Shown here in pieces: positions 1-11,456 of a stretch of 64,000 nt of DNA. The DNA lies in the NCBI GenBank assembly GCA_947561715.1, contig OX387197.1, positions 13,327,001-13,391,000 on the forward strand. The letters run 5' to 3'. The notes under the pieces were generated by a model, which saw only the letters and a list, made by a program, of their open reading frames with translations, searched no databases and was not told where the DNA came from. The translations under genes and the position numbers were made by a program. This stretch comes from Ascidia mentula. Taxonomy: Eukaryota; Chordata; Ascidiacea; Phlebobranchia; Ascidiidae. Each line of letters begins with the position of its first letter. Position 1 is the first letter of the stretch.

Positions 1-2
1 CA

Positions 3-1073
3 TTGAGTTTGTTGTGCCAGCGTTACTGGATAGAGAACGCCCGAGCGACTGTTCGTCGGGTTATACGCCATTGCTTGTTTTGCCGACGAAGAAACGCCAA
101 GCCAGGACAGCAGCCGATGGCTGACCTGCCTCCGTCCAGATTGCAGGTTGACGAACCACCATTCTCACACGTCGGTGTGGACTATTTCGGACCTTTGCTG
201 ATCAGACAACGCAGATGCGAAATAAAAAGGTACGGATGTCTGTTTACGTGTATGACGACACGTGCTGTTCATTTAGAAGTTGCTGCCGACCTAACTACAG
301 ACGCCTTTTTAAATGTCTTGAGGCGATTTCTTGCACGACGTTGTCCAATATCACACATTTACTCGGATAACGGAACCAATTTCGTCGGTGCCAACCGCGT
401 TATGAAGGAAGACGTGGAAAAATGGAACCAAAATCAGATCTGTGACTACTTGCGCCAGCGGAAGGTGAAGTGGTCGTTCAACCCACCAGGAGCAAGCCAC
501 ATGGGTGGAGTGTGGGAACGGATGATCAGAACCGTCCGAAGAATTATGATGGCGATTTATCCTGAGGGAAAACTAGACGATGACGCCCTACACACGTTGC
601 TGTTGGAGGTGGAGAACATCATAAATTCACGACCTCTAACTGAAGTTTCCCTGGAAGTTGGTGAAGACATGCCCTTGACGCCAAACCACCTATTAAGAAT
701 TAACCCATCGGTGGGATTGCCGCCGACGATGACCTACCCGAGCGATTGCTATGCCAGACGCCGATACCGCCTGGTTCAGCATGTTGCCGATGAGTTTTGG
801 CAACGATGGCTGAGGGAGTACCCCCGGACAATCATCTCCAGACAAAAATGGCACACCAGGAGAAGTAATTTTTCCAAAGGTGATGTTGTGCTGCTCGTCG
901 ATGATTCTGCTCCACGATGTCGATGGCCTCTTGGAAAAGTCACCGAACTACTCCATGATAAACACCAGGTGGTGAGGAGCGTTGCAGTGAAGACGGCCGG
1001 CGGTTTCCTCAGGAGACCCATCACTAAGCTCTGCGTGGTGATCCCCGCGCAGGAGAATGAGACTGAGTTGTGA
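3..1073 (+). CDS. Bel/Pao integrase, C-terminal part of a pol polyprotein (fossil A)
   Basis: The frame is open for 356 codons and enters from the left edge, so its first codon is only the window boundary. It carries the retroviral-type integrase core. A first acidic residue sits in VGVDYFGPL (near residue 59), a second in IYSDNGTNFVGA (near 120), and a glutamate in GGVWERMIRTVRR (near 172), as expected for a D,D,E catalytic triad. The C-terminal part (about 225-330) contains PNHLL and a YRLVQHVADEFWQRW segment, typical of the domain that follows the integrase in Bel/Pao elements. Family knowledge says it would join element cDNA to host DNA. Whether the whole element was intact cannot be judged from the window. 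Confidence 0.85.
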   Translation: MSLLCQRYWIENARATVRRVIRHCLFCRRRNAKPGQQPMADLPPSRLQVDEPPFSHVGVDYFGPLLIRQRRCEIKRYGCLFTCMTTRAVHLEVAADLTTDAFLNVLRRFLARRCPISHIYSDNGTNFVGANRVMKEDVEKWNQNQICDYLRQRKVKWSFNPPGASHMGGVWERMIRTVRRIMMAIYPEGKLDDDALHTLLLEVENIINSRPLTEVSLEVGEDMPLTPNHLLRINPSVGLPPTMTYPSDCYARRRYRLVQHVADEFWQRWLREYPRTIISRQKWHTRRSNFSKGDVVLLVDDSAPRCRWPLGKVTELLHDKHQVVRSVAVKTAGGFLRRPITKLCVVIPAQENETEL

Positions 1074-1124
1074 ATCTTTGTGTCGATGTAAAATTGGTAC
1101 AATGCCCAATTTTCGGGGGGAGGA

Positions 1125-1685
1125 TGTAGATTCCCAAACCCAATTTCGTTAATTCTTTCACGTTATGTTTTCTATGTTTGGCACAACTCTCGTTATTATG
1201 TGACAAAGGCTGCGCAGTAGACGTGCGCGTGCAGACCGCATGGTTATGTTTTTCATTGCTAATTGTGTTGCCAGTTATTGTGGTATATAATAATACTGAT
1301 TCTATTTGAATAAGGTTTTAGTTGCAAAACGCGAAATAGTTTGTTGACTGCTTTGCAACAATTGAAAAGTTTACTGGATTACTAATGCAACTGAAGGATG
1401 TGTTGTCACTACTGATAATTTACGGAATAAGATCGGTCGCAAAACAGTTCGGTAAGTGCGATTGAATTTGTCTATATATTGAATGTACAATTGTGTTTCT
1501 TTAACTAGAAACCGTTCCATTCCTGGCGCGTTGTTGTGCCGGTCGTTCCTGTATCGAATACAAGTGTATGTTGTGTTTCGCGGGCTCGACTACCTAGAAG
1601 ATTGGATGGGACGCGTTTGGGCTAAAGGCCAAAAAACTGCTGTGTAGCGAGTAGCGCCGCCGATCCGCAGAAAAAGCACGTTACA
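1125..1685 (+). repeat. 3' LTR of fossil A
   Basis: The LTR starts TGTAGATTCCCAAACCC and ends GCACGTTACA. Its limits are set by comparison with the solo LTR at 57693-58288, which is bounded by a target duplication and aligns along the whole length in the opposite orientation. A polypurine tract (CGGGGGGAGGA) lies immediately upstream, as expected for plus-strand priming. Confidence 0.85.
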
Positions 1686-2577
1686 GCCAGTAATTGCCGA
1701 TTTCTATGAATGCGCATTTTTCTCTACACTAATGTGTGTTGCAATCTCATACGACCTGTGACGCAATAATAAGAGACCAAGTTTTAAGTGACAACGCAAC
1801 GTGGTTTTGTCCTTTTTGTGTCCGACAACTGTGCAGCATAGTGCTACGTCATTTTCATTCTGCAAAAGGTTTTTTGTGTTGCGAGCGAGCATTTTCTGGT
1901 GAGTCTATTTGTACATATGTGTGAAACGACCGAAGTACCAAATAACCGAAATGTGTAAATTGTAACTTTGGCAAATTTAACTGCGATGACTTAGAAGTCA
2001 GTTCGCTGAACAGTATAGCTGCCCTTGTTAATGTGATTAAGTTTACACACGGTGTTGACGCTGTCTTTGTACTCACAGTGCCTCTCTTGCATTTGTACAC
2101 ACGTGAAGCGTGTGGTATTCAATCTTCTGTCGCCCAAAGTTATCGGTAAGTATTGTGTGTGTTCCGTCATAGTGGCGCATTGTAGTTTATGTTGCCTGTT
2201 TCGTTTAGGTGTGCGACAGTAACTGCTTGGACCGTCTTTGTGGCCCAGAGTTTCCCGGTTCCCAAATAGTTGGTGAGCCTTATGCTGTAATTATCTACGT
2301 GTGAAGTGTATTTGTTTGACACATTGCCTTCGGTGCAGAAACCGTGTTCTCAGGGTCTACGTGTCTTTTCGTCTCCTCCCGACGTCTGTATCGTCTACAC
2401 TTCGAATACATTCTATCTTGCGTACGAGTGCGTACTGCACATTCGATAACAAGAATGACATCAACTGAGTGAGCGAGTTTGAGGCCCATTAAAGATACGC
2501 GTTTTAACTGCGGGAATTCCGCCTCGTGTGACGGTCCGCGCCAAGAACCGGGGCGCGTTCAACGGACGTTACATGAA
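1686..2577 (+). repeat. Remainder of the 5' LTR of fossil B
   Basis: The LTR end (GGACGTTACA at 2568-2577) is defined by the inverted solo copy at 11796-12689, which is bounded by a near-perfect 5-bp duplication. About 50 bases at 1686-1738 and about 100 bases at 2479-2577 match that copy. The roughly 740 bases between them (about 1739-2478) are absent from it, so this stretch is either an extra insertion here or a loss there. The first part of the LTR lies left of element A, outside the window. Confidence 0.65.
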
Positions 2578-2583
2578 AGTTTT

Positions 2584-2655
2584 AACTGTTTGTTGAAAGC
2601 AAGTTTCAACCTTTTGTTGAAAGCAAGTTTCAACTGTTTGTTGAAAACAAGTTTG
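2584..2655 (+). repeat. Three 24-bp direct repeats with hairpin potential in the B leader
   Basis: The block GTTGAAAGCAAGTTTCAAC occurs at 2592 and 2616, with a diverged third copy at 2640, a spacing of 24 bp. Each unit is itself a short inverted repeat (GTTGAAA and TTTCAAC). It lies between the 5' LTR and the first gag codon of fossil B. No function can be assigned. Confidence 0.7.
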
Positions 2656-2697
2656 ACTATTTGGTAAAGGCAATCTTGCCAAGTTTGCCTTTCAATA

Positions 2698-4560
2698 TGG
2701 CAGAACCAAGCGTTTCTCCACCGACACTTCCTGATGCTGTCGTTGATCGTCTTCGGCGACTCAGTGGACAATACATCATCGCTGAGTGTCTGATGAAGGA
2801 TCACCGCAACTTGCAAGTGCTTGAGACTGTCTTGGTTACTTTAGAACAGCTTTTTATTGATGCGGTTGACGCCTACAAGGCGCATCCCGAGCTTGCCGAT
2901 GATCTTGCAAGCGTAAAGAAAAACAAAACTGAATTTGACGACCGAGTTGCCTACTGGGTTTGTGAGGCAAACTCACAATCTTGTCGTGATTTATCTGGCC
3001 ATGTAACCAGCCCAGGTGGAAGCGGTGACGATAGTCTGAAAGGCAACAACTCTTCCTGCGGACGAAGTACGTACTCTAGTTCTTCGACAAGTAGTAGAGC
3101 CCGGGTTAAAGTGACAACACAGCTCGCGCGTCTTGCTGTTTAACAGACCGCTCAAAGACAGAATCTGGCGCGACAACACGCCGAGGAAGAAAGGCGACGA
3201 GCTGAAGAAGACAGGCGACGAGTCGAAGAAGACAGGCGACGAGCCGAAGAAGACAGGCGTCGAGCCGAAGAGGAAAGGCGCCAAAGGAACGACATGGAGA
3301 TGTTACAGCTGCAGCATAAACTACAGGCAGCCGAGGTGGAAGAGAGGGTTTGGGACGAGATGTCAGGAAACACGGAGTACGTGACGGTGAAGGATGGTTC
3401 TGGAGGAACGCCTACACCACCCCCGGAGCAGCCGTTTGAGGAACAGCGTCGCGTTCAGTTCACGTCACCGCCTGTCACGTCGCATCAAAGACTTGCGGAC
3501 CAGCGGTATGTGGTTGATTATGTAACTCCCACTTTGTCTCCGTCGCCATATGTTCCTGATAAGAAATCCTCGTTTGACGGGCGAGATTACACGAATTCAA
3601 TAAATCCGAGTGTGACCCCTAAAAATGAACCTGCCAAGCCAACAACGTGCATGAAAGTGAAATTGCAACGCTTGTGAAACACATAAATAGACCCAAACCT
3701 GAAGTGATTATTTTTGATGGCAATCCAATGGACTATTGGAGGTTTGTTCGCAATTTCGATTCTCGTATCGACGACAAGGTCGATGACGATGGAGCCAAAC
3801 TATCGTACTTGGTTCAGCATTGCGAAGGAAAGGCCCGAAAGCTGATAGAATACTGCTACAGACTGAGGGAAAACGGGTACCGGCAAGCGAGGCAGTTGCT
3901 GTACGATCAATTTGGCAAGTCACACATAATTGCCCATGCATGCGTAAGGTGTGTCGTCAACGGCCCAGAATTACGGCCAAATGACGCTGCTGGTTTAAGC
4001 GAAATGGCGCAGTCGCTGCGCGATTGTCTACTTACTCTTTCAGACATTGACGAGCATTCTGAGATGAATAACTATCCAACGCTAATTGCTGTTGCAAATC
4101 GTCTTCCGTTCAAGATGCAGGAGGCTTGGAAACGACATGTTGCAAAAATAATCGAAGAGGCTGGCCGTGAACCTCTGTTCGAGCATCTCGTTGACTTCGT
4201 GGAATCTGAGAATCAGATTGCGAATTCGCTCTTTAGTCGTATGTTGGACGAGCATCGCAACGAACCCAAGAAAGCTAAAGGTAAAGCTAGTCACGTGAAG
4301 GCCTCTAGTCATGTTGTTGTAAAGGAAGAAGAGTCTAAACCTAAGGCTCGCGCTGGACCTTCCCACATTCCAGCAGTTCCTCTGTGTCCGTGCTGTTCAG
4401 GAAGGCATGGCCTTGTAGTGCGAGGAATTTAAATCCCGGTCGTACCGTGATCGTTTGCGCGTTACCCGACGCCGCAGACCATGTGACAACTGTTTTCGAT
4501 TTGGACATTTTGCTACAAAGTGCAACAGCCCCAGGGCGTGCACAGTGAAGGACTGCTAAG
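2698..4560 (+). pseudogene. gag region of Bel/Pao fossil B
   Basis: The region starts with a frame opening MAEPSVSPPTLPDAVVDRL. It continues through a charged segment built from about 21-bp repeats (about 3185-3290, rich in Glu, Lys and Arg) into a segment of the DUF1759 type common in Bel/Pao gag. That segment is marked by VIIFDGNPMDYWRF near 3707 and LSYLVQHCEGKARKLI near 3810. Cys-rich zinc-knuckle-like sequence follows at about 4380-4560. In the family this protein forms the particle core and binds RNA. The copy is broken and should be read as a fossil. Confidence 0.75.
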
Positions 4561-4574
4561 AAGCTCATCATACA

Positions 4575-6723
4575 TTGTTGCATCCACCGGAGAAGAGAGA
4601 TGACGAATCCTCCCCTGTTATAGGAACCGCCCCGGAACGGACTGTCTGTTCGGTTGTGTCGGCAAGTGAAATGGACGGTCATGTTTCTTCTGGTCGCCAG
4701 AATGTCAATCTGGTGATGGTTGCCGTCAAGGTCAGTGCTAACGGAAGGTGCGTAAACACGTACGCTCTTCTGGATACTGGTTCTGGTGTCACTTTGTGTG
4801 ACAAAAAGTTAACTGAAAGACTTGGTTTGAAAGGTGAACCGAGCACGTGACCCTGAAAACGGCTTTGCTGCTGATTGGTTTGGATGTGCCAGATACCTTT
4901 CTCATACAAGAGGTACGGAAGGGAAAACCGAAGCAGCCTATTGCATTTAGGGTTCCACTTGGATGGGCCTTAGCAGGACCTGTCTGCCAGAAATCAAACG
5001 ATTGGTTTGCAGTAAACTTTACCCAAGTTGCCGATGATTCGCTACAGGATAAGCTAGAGCGAATGTGGAAGACCGACTTTCAGGATACCAACTGTACAGA
5101 GATGCCTATGTCCCGCGAAGACCGGTATGTTTTAGATAAAATGAAGAACGGTGTGAAATTCCAGTAGGGACATTATGAGTTGCCTTTGCCGCGGCGTCCG
5201 AATGCACAGCCGCTGCGCAACAACGGGGACATGGCACTAAACCGTCTGAGGTCTTTGGAACGCCGCCTGATGCGTGATGGCTTTCTGCGGGATGCTTACA
5301 TCAAGACGGTCCAGGGTTACATAGCTAAACGCTATGCAGAGGAGATTCCTAATGAGAAACAGACCAAAGACGTTGTGTGGTATCTGCCACATCATCCTGT
5401 CACAAATCCGCACAAGCCAGGAAAGGTGCGGGTGTTTTTGACTGCGCCGCCAAGTATCGCGGGCAGTCGCTGAATGAAGCTCTCCTTCAGGGCCCGGACA
5501 TGACCAACTCGTTGGTTGGTGTCCTTTCAAGATTTCGGATGGGACAGGTGGCCTACGTGGAAGCCATGTTCCATCAGATACGTGTACAACCGACTGATTG
5601 CGACGCACTTCGATTCCTGTGGTGGCCCGGAGGCGATATGTCGAAGAAGCCCACGGCACACCGGATGCTGGTTCACCTGTTCGGGGCAGCTTCCTCCCCC
5701 TCATGTGCAAACTTTTGCCTGAAGCAGGCTGCTGATGATTTACGAAACAAGTTTCCAAGTGAGGTCGTCGAGACCATAAAGAAGAATTTCTGCGTCGACG
5801 ACTGTCTGAAGTCTGTATCAACTGAAGCAGACGCTATAAATCTTGTCCAGAGTATTTGCACACTTCTTAAGAGGAAGGGATTTCGTTTGACCAAGTGGGT
5901 TAGCAACAGCGAGCGAGTTCTCGCGTCCATTGACCAAGAGGAACGAGCAAAATCGGTGAAAGAGCTAAATCTGGATGGATCGTGGTGCGAGAGAGTTCTC
6001 GGAGTTCGGTGGAACATTTGCTCAGACGAGTTCGGATTCTGCGTTGACGTAAAGCAGCCGAAGTCCTTTACCAGAAGAGCCATCCTGTCAGTGGTGAGTT
6101 CGTTGTATGATCCTCTTGGTTTTGCAACGCCTGTGATCGTGGTGGCAAAGACGATGCTAAGAGACCTTTGCAGGAAACAACTTGGTTGGGACGACGTGCT
6201 TTCCGATGGGGATTCCGAAACGTGGAGGAAATGGTTGCAGCAACTACCAAGGTTAAAAGATGTCGTTCTACCTAGATGCGTGAAGCCAAGCAGTTTCGGT
6301 AAGGTGCGAAAAACGGAATTGCACCATTTCGCAGATGCGTCATCTACAGCTTATGGTGCGGTGACATACCTGAGGCTGGTGGATGAGCGAGGACGCATTC
6401 ACTGTTCGTTTCTGATGGGTAAAGCACGTGTTGCCCCGCTGAAGACGTGTTCGATTCCCCGCCTGGAATTGACGGCCGCCGTTGTTTCAGTCAAGTTGGA
6501 TCAACTTGCAAGGAAGGAATTGGATCTGGTCGGATGCCAATCTGTGTTCTGGACAGACTCGACTGCCGTTCTTCAAAGCATTCGCAACTGCAACAAGCGC
6601 TTTCCGGTGTTCGTAGCAAACCGCTTGGCCAAAATTGAAGAGGCATCTCATCCAAATCAGTGGAGGCATGTAAGCACAAAGGTAAACCCTGCTGTGACGA
6701 AGCGTGCCGTGGGGTTGGTGTGA
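4575..6723 (+). pseudogene. Protease, reverse transcriptase and RNase H region of fossil B
   Basis: The aspartic protease signature is visible as YALLDTGSGVTLCD near 4762. The reverse transcriptase region follows, with [20 protein letters not shown] near 5460 and [10 protein letters not shown] near 5560, both characteristic of the Pao branch. An [18 protein letters not shown] segment near 6090 marks the start of the connection and RNase H region, and [12 protein letters not shown] near 6330 and FWTDSTAVL near 6550 fit RNase H. In the family these parts mature the polyprotein and make the cDNA. The copy is broken. Confidence 0.75.
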
Positions 6724-7476
6724 ACAAATTTCTAAGATCTAGCCGATGGCTCAGTGGACCCCAGTTTCTTTGGTTAAGAGAAGATACATGGCCCTCTTCC
6801 CCCGACCTGTCCAACGTGCCGATCGAGTTTCTTCAAATAAAGAATGAAGCTCAAACTGTTTGTCTCGTCGCCAACGAGTCTCCCACTGATCGACTTATCG
6901 CCAAGTACTCGACCTGGCATCGGATAAAAAAGGCTGTCGTATGGATGCTCCGATACAAGTCGATGTTGCTAGCCAATGGGTTTCCGTCGAAGTACAGGGT
7001 GACCACTGGTCAAGTGACTGTCGTCGAACTCAAAGCTGCTGAGCTTGCAATCGTGAAGTACGTGCAGGGGCGCAGTTTCCCAGACGTCATTACTACAGTG
7101 TCAAAGGCAAAGGACGGAACTGTTCGTTTGCCAAAGAAGAAGAGAGCTTTGGGAAAGCTCAACCCAATTCTTGTTGATGGAATTGTAAGGGTTGGCGGAA
7201 GGCTGGAGCGTGCATTAATCGACTTCGACGTGAAACATCCGATCATCCTTCCGTACGACCATCGAGTTACAGACCTGGTGATAATGCAGCAGCATGATGA
7301 GGTTGGTCATGCTGGAATGGGACACCTGGTCGTCCCTTAGATATATTCGCTACGAAGTTTGATTTTGAGACTAATACAACAGATTTCGTCAGTTTTCTGA
7401 AGCTGGTAGCAAGTCTACGGAGGACTGGGACTATGGCGCAGATCCTTCGCGAACAACATTGTGGAAACACAAAGGC

Positions 7477-7796
7477 TGTAAGATTTTCTCGTGGACTTGC
7501 TCCCCACTTAATTCAATAAATTGTTAAATATGGCGTCACACTACTTTTGTTGTTTGTTCCCAGCTGACAACGTGGCAGAAGTGTGTTTTGAAGGTGTGCT
7601 AAGTCTCGTTTCCGATTCTTTTTTATTTAGGCTGTAATTGGTAGGCTGAAAAACAGTGTTTAAACCGTTTTCCAACACGAATTGAATAAATGCTTTCTTT
7701 AAGGAACACTTTGACTTGGAAACGAGTAAAGACTGCAATAATCAGTCACAGCCGCGGCCAACAGGTTTAGCCAGCCTCGATTAGTGGCCCGTTGCA
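7477..7796 (+). repeat. 5' LTR of fossil C
   Basis: The 3' boundary comes from the block shared with 11408-11451 (GGTTTAGCCAGCC and GATTAGTGGCCCGTT in both). The 5' boundary is the TG that follows AAGGC, at the point where the match to the M core (41100-41290, inverted) stops. The length of 320 bp is short but within the range of the family. Confidence 0.7.
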
Positions 7797-7932
7797 TCGT
7801 TTAAACACTGAGACATATTTTGCTTGTCTCTTCGACTGCAAAGTGATTGAATGTTACGAAGCTGCTGTGAAAAAAAATATATATGGCCGACAATAATGTA
7901 ACACTACCCGATGCTATAAAGCTGCTGCAGAA

Positions 7933-8485
7933 CAGGTTTCCAAACTGGGGTCCGCAACGACTGCACGGGGTCCGTAAAGATATATTAAAAAAACAACTAG
8001 TACGTTTCATACAGGGCGTAATCAGCATTCACAGCAATAATTTATAACTTGAGTGGTTTCATAAGCTGTACAATACGTATAACGGACATTTGCACTTTCA
8101 AGTGGTTCTAATACTATCTTTGTATCTTACGATTTCAAATTTGTTCACAATTGTGTTTTTTTCTACGCGTCTATGACGTAGGAATTCACACTTATTACCG
8201 GTGACATACTCTAATAAGGTGAAGGTCGTATTTTCTGTTTTGTGGAGTGAAGATACAGGTGATAGTGTGATTACACCAAACTAAATTGAGTGCCGAGTCC
8301 AGACTATGCGTAGACATGGACTGAAGAGTTTGTCTGGCGCAATAAAAAGCTCCGTAAATAAACATTATTTGTTGCTGTTGATATTGTTTTGTAATATTTT
8401 CCACTGATTACGAGAAGATTAGGGGGTACGAGAAATATCATGTTCTCGAAATGGGGTCCGCGGCCAAAAAGTTTGGGAAACCCTG
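7933..8485. mobile_element. hAT-like non-autonomous DNA element inside fossil C gag
   Basis: The left end reads CAGGTTTCCAAACTGGGGTC and the right end, read inward, CAGGGTTTCCCAAACTTTTT followed by GGCCGCGGACCCC. This imperfect inverted repeat with CAG...CTG termini and TTCCCAAACT next to GGACCCC is the familiar look of many hAT-superfamily MITEs. It is 553 bp long and has no transposase frame. The flanking 8-mers (CTGCAGAA and CACTACGT) do not form a clean duplication, so the insertion is old or the ends are off by a few bases. It splits the gag N-terminal sequence of fossil C. Confidence 0.75.
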
Positions 8486-9299
8486 CACTACGTGACTTCC
8501 TGCCCCACGTCGATCTGGATTTTAGGAATATGATGGACTTGTGCGAAGAGATGTCGGACAGCGACATTTTTCCTGAAAGCACTGTTTATAAAGGTAACTG
8601 AAGGGCAGGAGTTTGACGAAAGATTTAAACAATGAATCCGAATCCTTTCCTATCTCCCAAAGGGAAAGATCCTGAAACTTTAGATTTACGTTCTGTTCAC
8701 TCTTCAGTTGGATCTACATCGAGTTCTCTGCGAAGTGAAATACATCGCAGTAGAGTTTAGGTAAAAATTGCTCGTCTGGTTCACCAGCAAAAGGTTGAGA
8801 ACCTACAAAGGGCAGTTGATGAAGCTGAAGAAAAGCGACTGGCTGCTGAAGAGCAGGCCGAAAAGAGGCGACGCGCTGTCGTCGAAAAAGCACGTCAGTC
8901 ATTGGATGAGGAGAAACGTCAACTGGATTTGGCGTAAGTGGAAACGGAAGCTTGGGAAGAAGAGTCTCTGTGTGGCTCCTATGCCAGGTTAGAACGACAG
9001 GCTTATAGTTACGGTAGAGTATCGTACGTTCCTTCGGAACCTATCTGTGAACTACTTCCTGACCCCCCCTTTAGTGAAACGTCGAAGTTTAATGTACCTT
9101 CAGTTTCGTGTGAAAAAGTCCCTGTCTATAATCCCCTATGTTGTCACCCTTTACCTACTACCCGAGAACCGTACCGTAGCAAAAGCGCGAACGTGAAGTC
9201 TAGACTCATTGGTTATGAAAACCCAGAGGAGGAGCGTTACTTACCTAGACCTGTCATTAAAAAGTTTGACGGTGATCTACTGAATTATTGATCGTTTAA

Positions 9300-9550
9300 A
9301 AATGTACTGATCTTCTGGCATAAACATACTGTATTTTACGACGTTTCGTCTGCCATGCGGCGAGAATGTTTGGTGCCTCTGCCTCTAGCACGTGAGTTGA
9401 CAAGCGGTGTCAACGTTCCCCTTTTTTCCTTTGTGCCCCTGTGTGTTTCAGTGTGATTCAATTGTTGCGTTATACCTGATGAAGTCTCGCCGCATGGCAG
9501 ACGAAACGTCGTAAAATACAGAACGTTTATGCCAGAAGATCAGTACATTT
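9300..9550. mobile_element. piggyBac-type foldback MITE with TTAA target duplication
   Basis: Left arm 9300-9364 and right arm about 9486-9550 are inverted repeats of about 65 bp (AAATGTACTGATCTTCTGGC inward from both ends, then TTTTACGACGTTTCGTCTGC). They surround a loop of about 120 bp. TTAA flanks both sides (9296-9299 and 9551-9554). Total length is 251 bp with no coding capacity. TTAA duplications are the hallmark of piggyBac-type transposases, which would have to act in trans. Confidence 0.85.
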
Positions 9551-10009
9551 TTAATTGCAATATGCCTGGCAGCAACAGGAATTTCATATTGATGGTTTGT
9601 TTGTCAATTCGACATGTATATTGCAAAAAGAGCTCCAAATGACGATATGCGTCTGCTGTTCGTGCAACAGCATTGTAAAGATCATGTTCGCGAAAGGATG
9701 GGTTTAATTGCAATATGCCTGGCAGCAACAGGAATTTCATATTGATCGTTTGTTTGTCAATTCGACATGTATATTGCAAAAAGAGCTCCAAATGACGATA
9801 TGCGTCTGCTGTTCGTGCAACAACATTGTAAAAATCATGTTCGCGAAAGGATGGGTTTAATTGCAATATGCCTGGCAGCAACAGGAATTTCATATTGATC
9901 GTTTGTTTGTCAATTCGACATGTATATTGCAAAAAGAGCTCCAAATGACGATATGCGTCTGCTGTTCGTGCAACAACATTGTAAAAATCATGTTCGCGAA
10001 AGGATGGGG
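9551..10009 (+). repeat. Three 153-bp tandem copies of a gag segment (fossil C)
   Basis: Copies start at 9551, 9704 and 9857, an exact 153-bp period with a handful of substitutions. The sequence reads straight on into gag after the third copy, so a piece of gag was triplicated. The period is a multiple of three. The second and third copies are more like each other than the first. The MITE at 9300-9550 abuts the start of the first copy. Confidence 0.85.
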
Positions 10010-11456
10010 CGATTTAACTCTAAGGAGCCAAAAAAGGGTACAAGCAGACATTACACCAGGTGTTTGGTCTTCATAGCACATCGGTGTGAGCAACATTTAA
10101 AGGGCACCCCTGACGTTAAGGAACGTGACCCAGATGGTCTAATGAGACTGTTTGTTTTAATGGACAAGTGCTGCACATCTCTGCATGAAATCAAGTTTGC
10201 TTCTAGCGTTGATTCAATGGACGTAATGCTGAACATTGTTAAAAAGCTCCCCTTGAACCTGCAGGATAGCTGGATTATAAAGGCCTCAGAAATTAAGAAA
10301 CAAACAGGCCGCCGAGCAGATTTTGTTTCGCTGTCCAAGTTCTTGAGTGAAAAGAGTCAACATGCGAACTCGATTTTTATGGAAAAGCCTTGCACTTGAC
10401 CAAGTCAAGCCATTGCCGGACGAAGGTCAGTGCACACAACGCAACAGTCACCCCATCTACAATAAGCTGTGAGCTATGCTCGCTGGCTCACGAACTTGAG
10501 TTTTGTCCTAAGTTTAAAGGGATATCATATGCTGAACGACGTGCATTTGTACGCACCAAGGAACTGTGTTTCAAGTGTCTAAGACGGCTGGGAACTGCAA
10601 GAGTTCGTCGAGCGCAGTGATACATCCACATAATCTTAAAAATTTTTCCACAGAAGACAGAAACGTACTAAGAATGAAGAAGGACAATGTTCAATTAATT
10701 AATGATCATTTCCAGCTTCCCTTGCCTTTGCGTCATGACTATCAGATTCTTCCAGAAAATCTGAAGATGGCTAGTAAACGCCTCGAGTGCTTAAAGCGTC
10801 GTCTTGCAAAGGATGAAGACATGCGCATAAGGTATGCAGACCAAGTACAGGCGACCATCGACAAAGGGTTTGCGGAAAAGGTACTGGCCACTGAGTTGGT
10901 CGCCAACTGTCGCACTTAGTATGTTCCGCATCATGGAGTCGTCAATATTCACAAACCAGGTAAGCTGCGTATTGTTTTCGATTGTGCAGCTGAGTACCGT
11001 GGCATGTCGCTTAATCAAGTTCTAATGCAAGGGCCCGACCTTGTTAACAGCCTTGTAAGTATACTCTTACGTTTTCGTAAGGGACAAATTGCCGTGGTTG
11101 TTGATATCGAGGCGATGTTTCATCAAATGCGTGTTGCCCCTCGTGATCGGGCAGTCTACGTTTCCTTTGGTGGCCCGGAGGAGATTTTTCGAGAGAACCG
11201 GAGTCCTATAGAATAAAGGTGCACCTTTTCGGAGTAACCTCATCACCAAGTTGCACCGCCTTCTGCTTGCGGGAAACTGCTAAGAACTTCGGTAGTGATT
11301 TTGAACCTGTAGTTGCATCCACCGTCGAATGTAACTTTTATGTTGAAGATTGTTTGGCTTCAGTTTCTAGTGTGAAGGATGGACTTTCATTGGTTACAGC
11401 CCTGTGGCGCGGCCAATAGGTTTAGCCAGCCACGATTAGTGGCCCGTTACAAAGAC

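Larger units (their letters stand above)
1..1685 (+). mobile_element. Bel/Pao LTR retrotransposon fossil A, 3' part (runs off the left edge)
   Basis: This is the 3' end of a Bel/Pao-family LTR element. It holds the integrase region, then a purine-rich tract just before 1125, then a 561-bp LTR that starts with TG and ends with CA. The 5' part lies outside the window, so its left target duplication cannot be checked. The bases after the LTR (GCCAG, 1686-1690) continue a sequence that also occurs without element A in the solo LTR at 11796-12689, so A appears to have inserted into the 5' LTR of element B. The visible part looks well preserved. It is probably one of the younger layers of the stack, because it interrupts B. 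Confidence 0.85.
1686..7335 (+). mobile_element. Bel/Pao LTR retrotransposon fossil B, 3' end lost
   Basis: This is a second, different Bel/Pao element. Its parts are the remainder of the 5' LTR (1686-2577), a leader with short repeats, a gag region (about 2698-4560), an aspartic protease region (about 4575-4850), reverse transcriptase and RNase H (about 4850-6720) and the N-terminal zinc-binding part of integrase (about 6660-7325). The reading is interrupted in several places (roughly half a dozen), so it is a dead copy. The body stops inside integrase near 7330, where M-family sequence begins, so the rest of integrase and the 3' LTR are missing. It is older than A, which interrupts its 5' LTR. 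Confidence 0.85.
7477..11451 (+). mobile_element. Bel/Pao LTR retrotransposon fossil C, internally deleted
   Basis: This is a third Bel/Pao element, inserted in the M remnant. A 320-bp 5' LTR (7477-7796) starts TGTAAGATTTTC and ends GGCCCGTTGCA. Only the last 44 bp or so of the 3' LTR survive (11408-11451). The flanks AAGGC (7472-7476) and AAGAC (11452-11456) are a likely 5-bp target duplication with one mismatch. Gag sequence begins near 7883 and continues at 8486-9295 and after 9551. Protease and zinc-binding sequence is sparse, and reverse transcriptase fragments run from about 10690 to 11405. The copy has lost most of pol, is broken in several places and carries two DNA elements plus a triplicated gag segment. 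It is old. Confidence 0.8.

Noticed and set aside
7472-11456. The 44-bp direct repeat at 7753-7796 and 11408-11451 as a phage-like attachment site
   Set aside because: It is the shared end of the two LTRs of fossil C, next to a 5-bp duplication.
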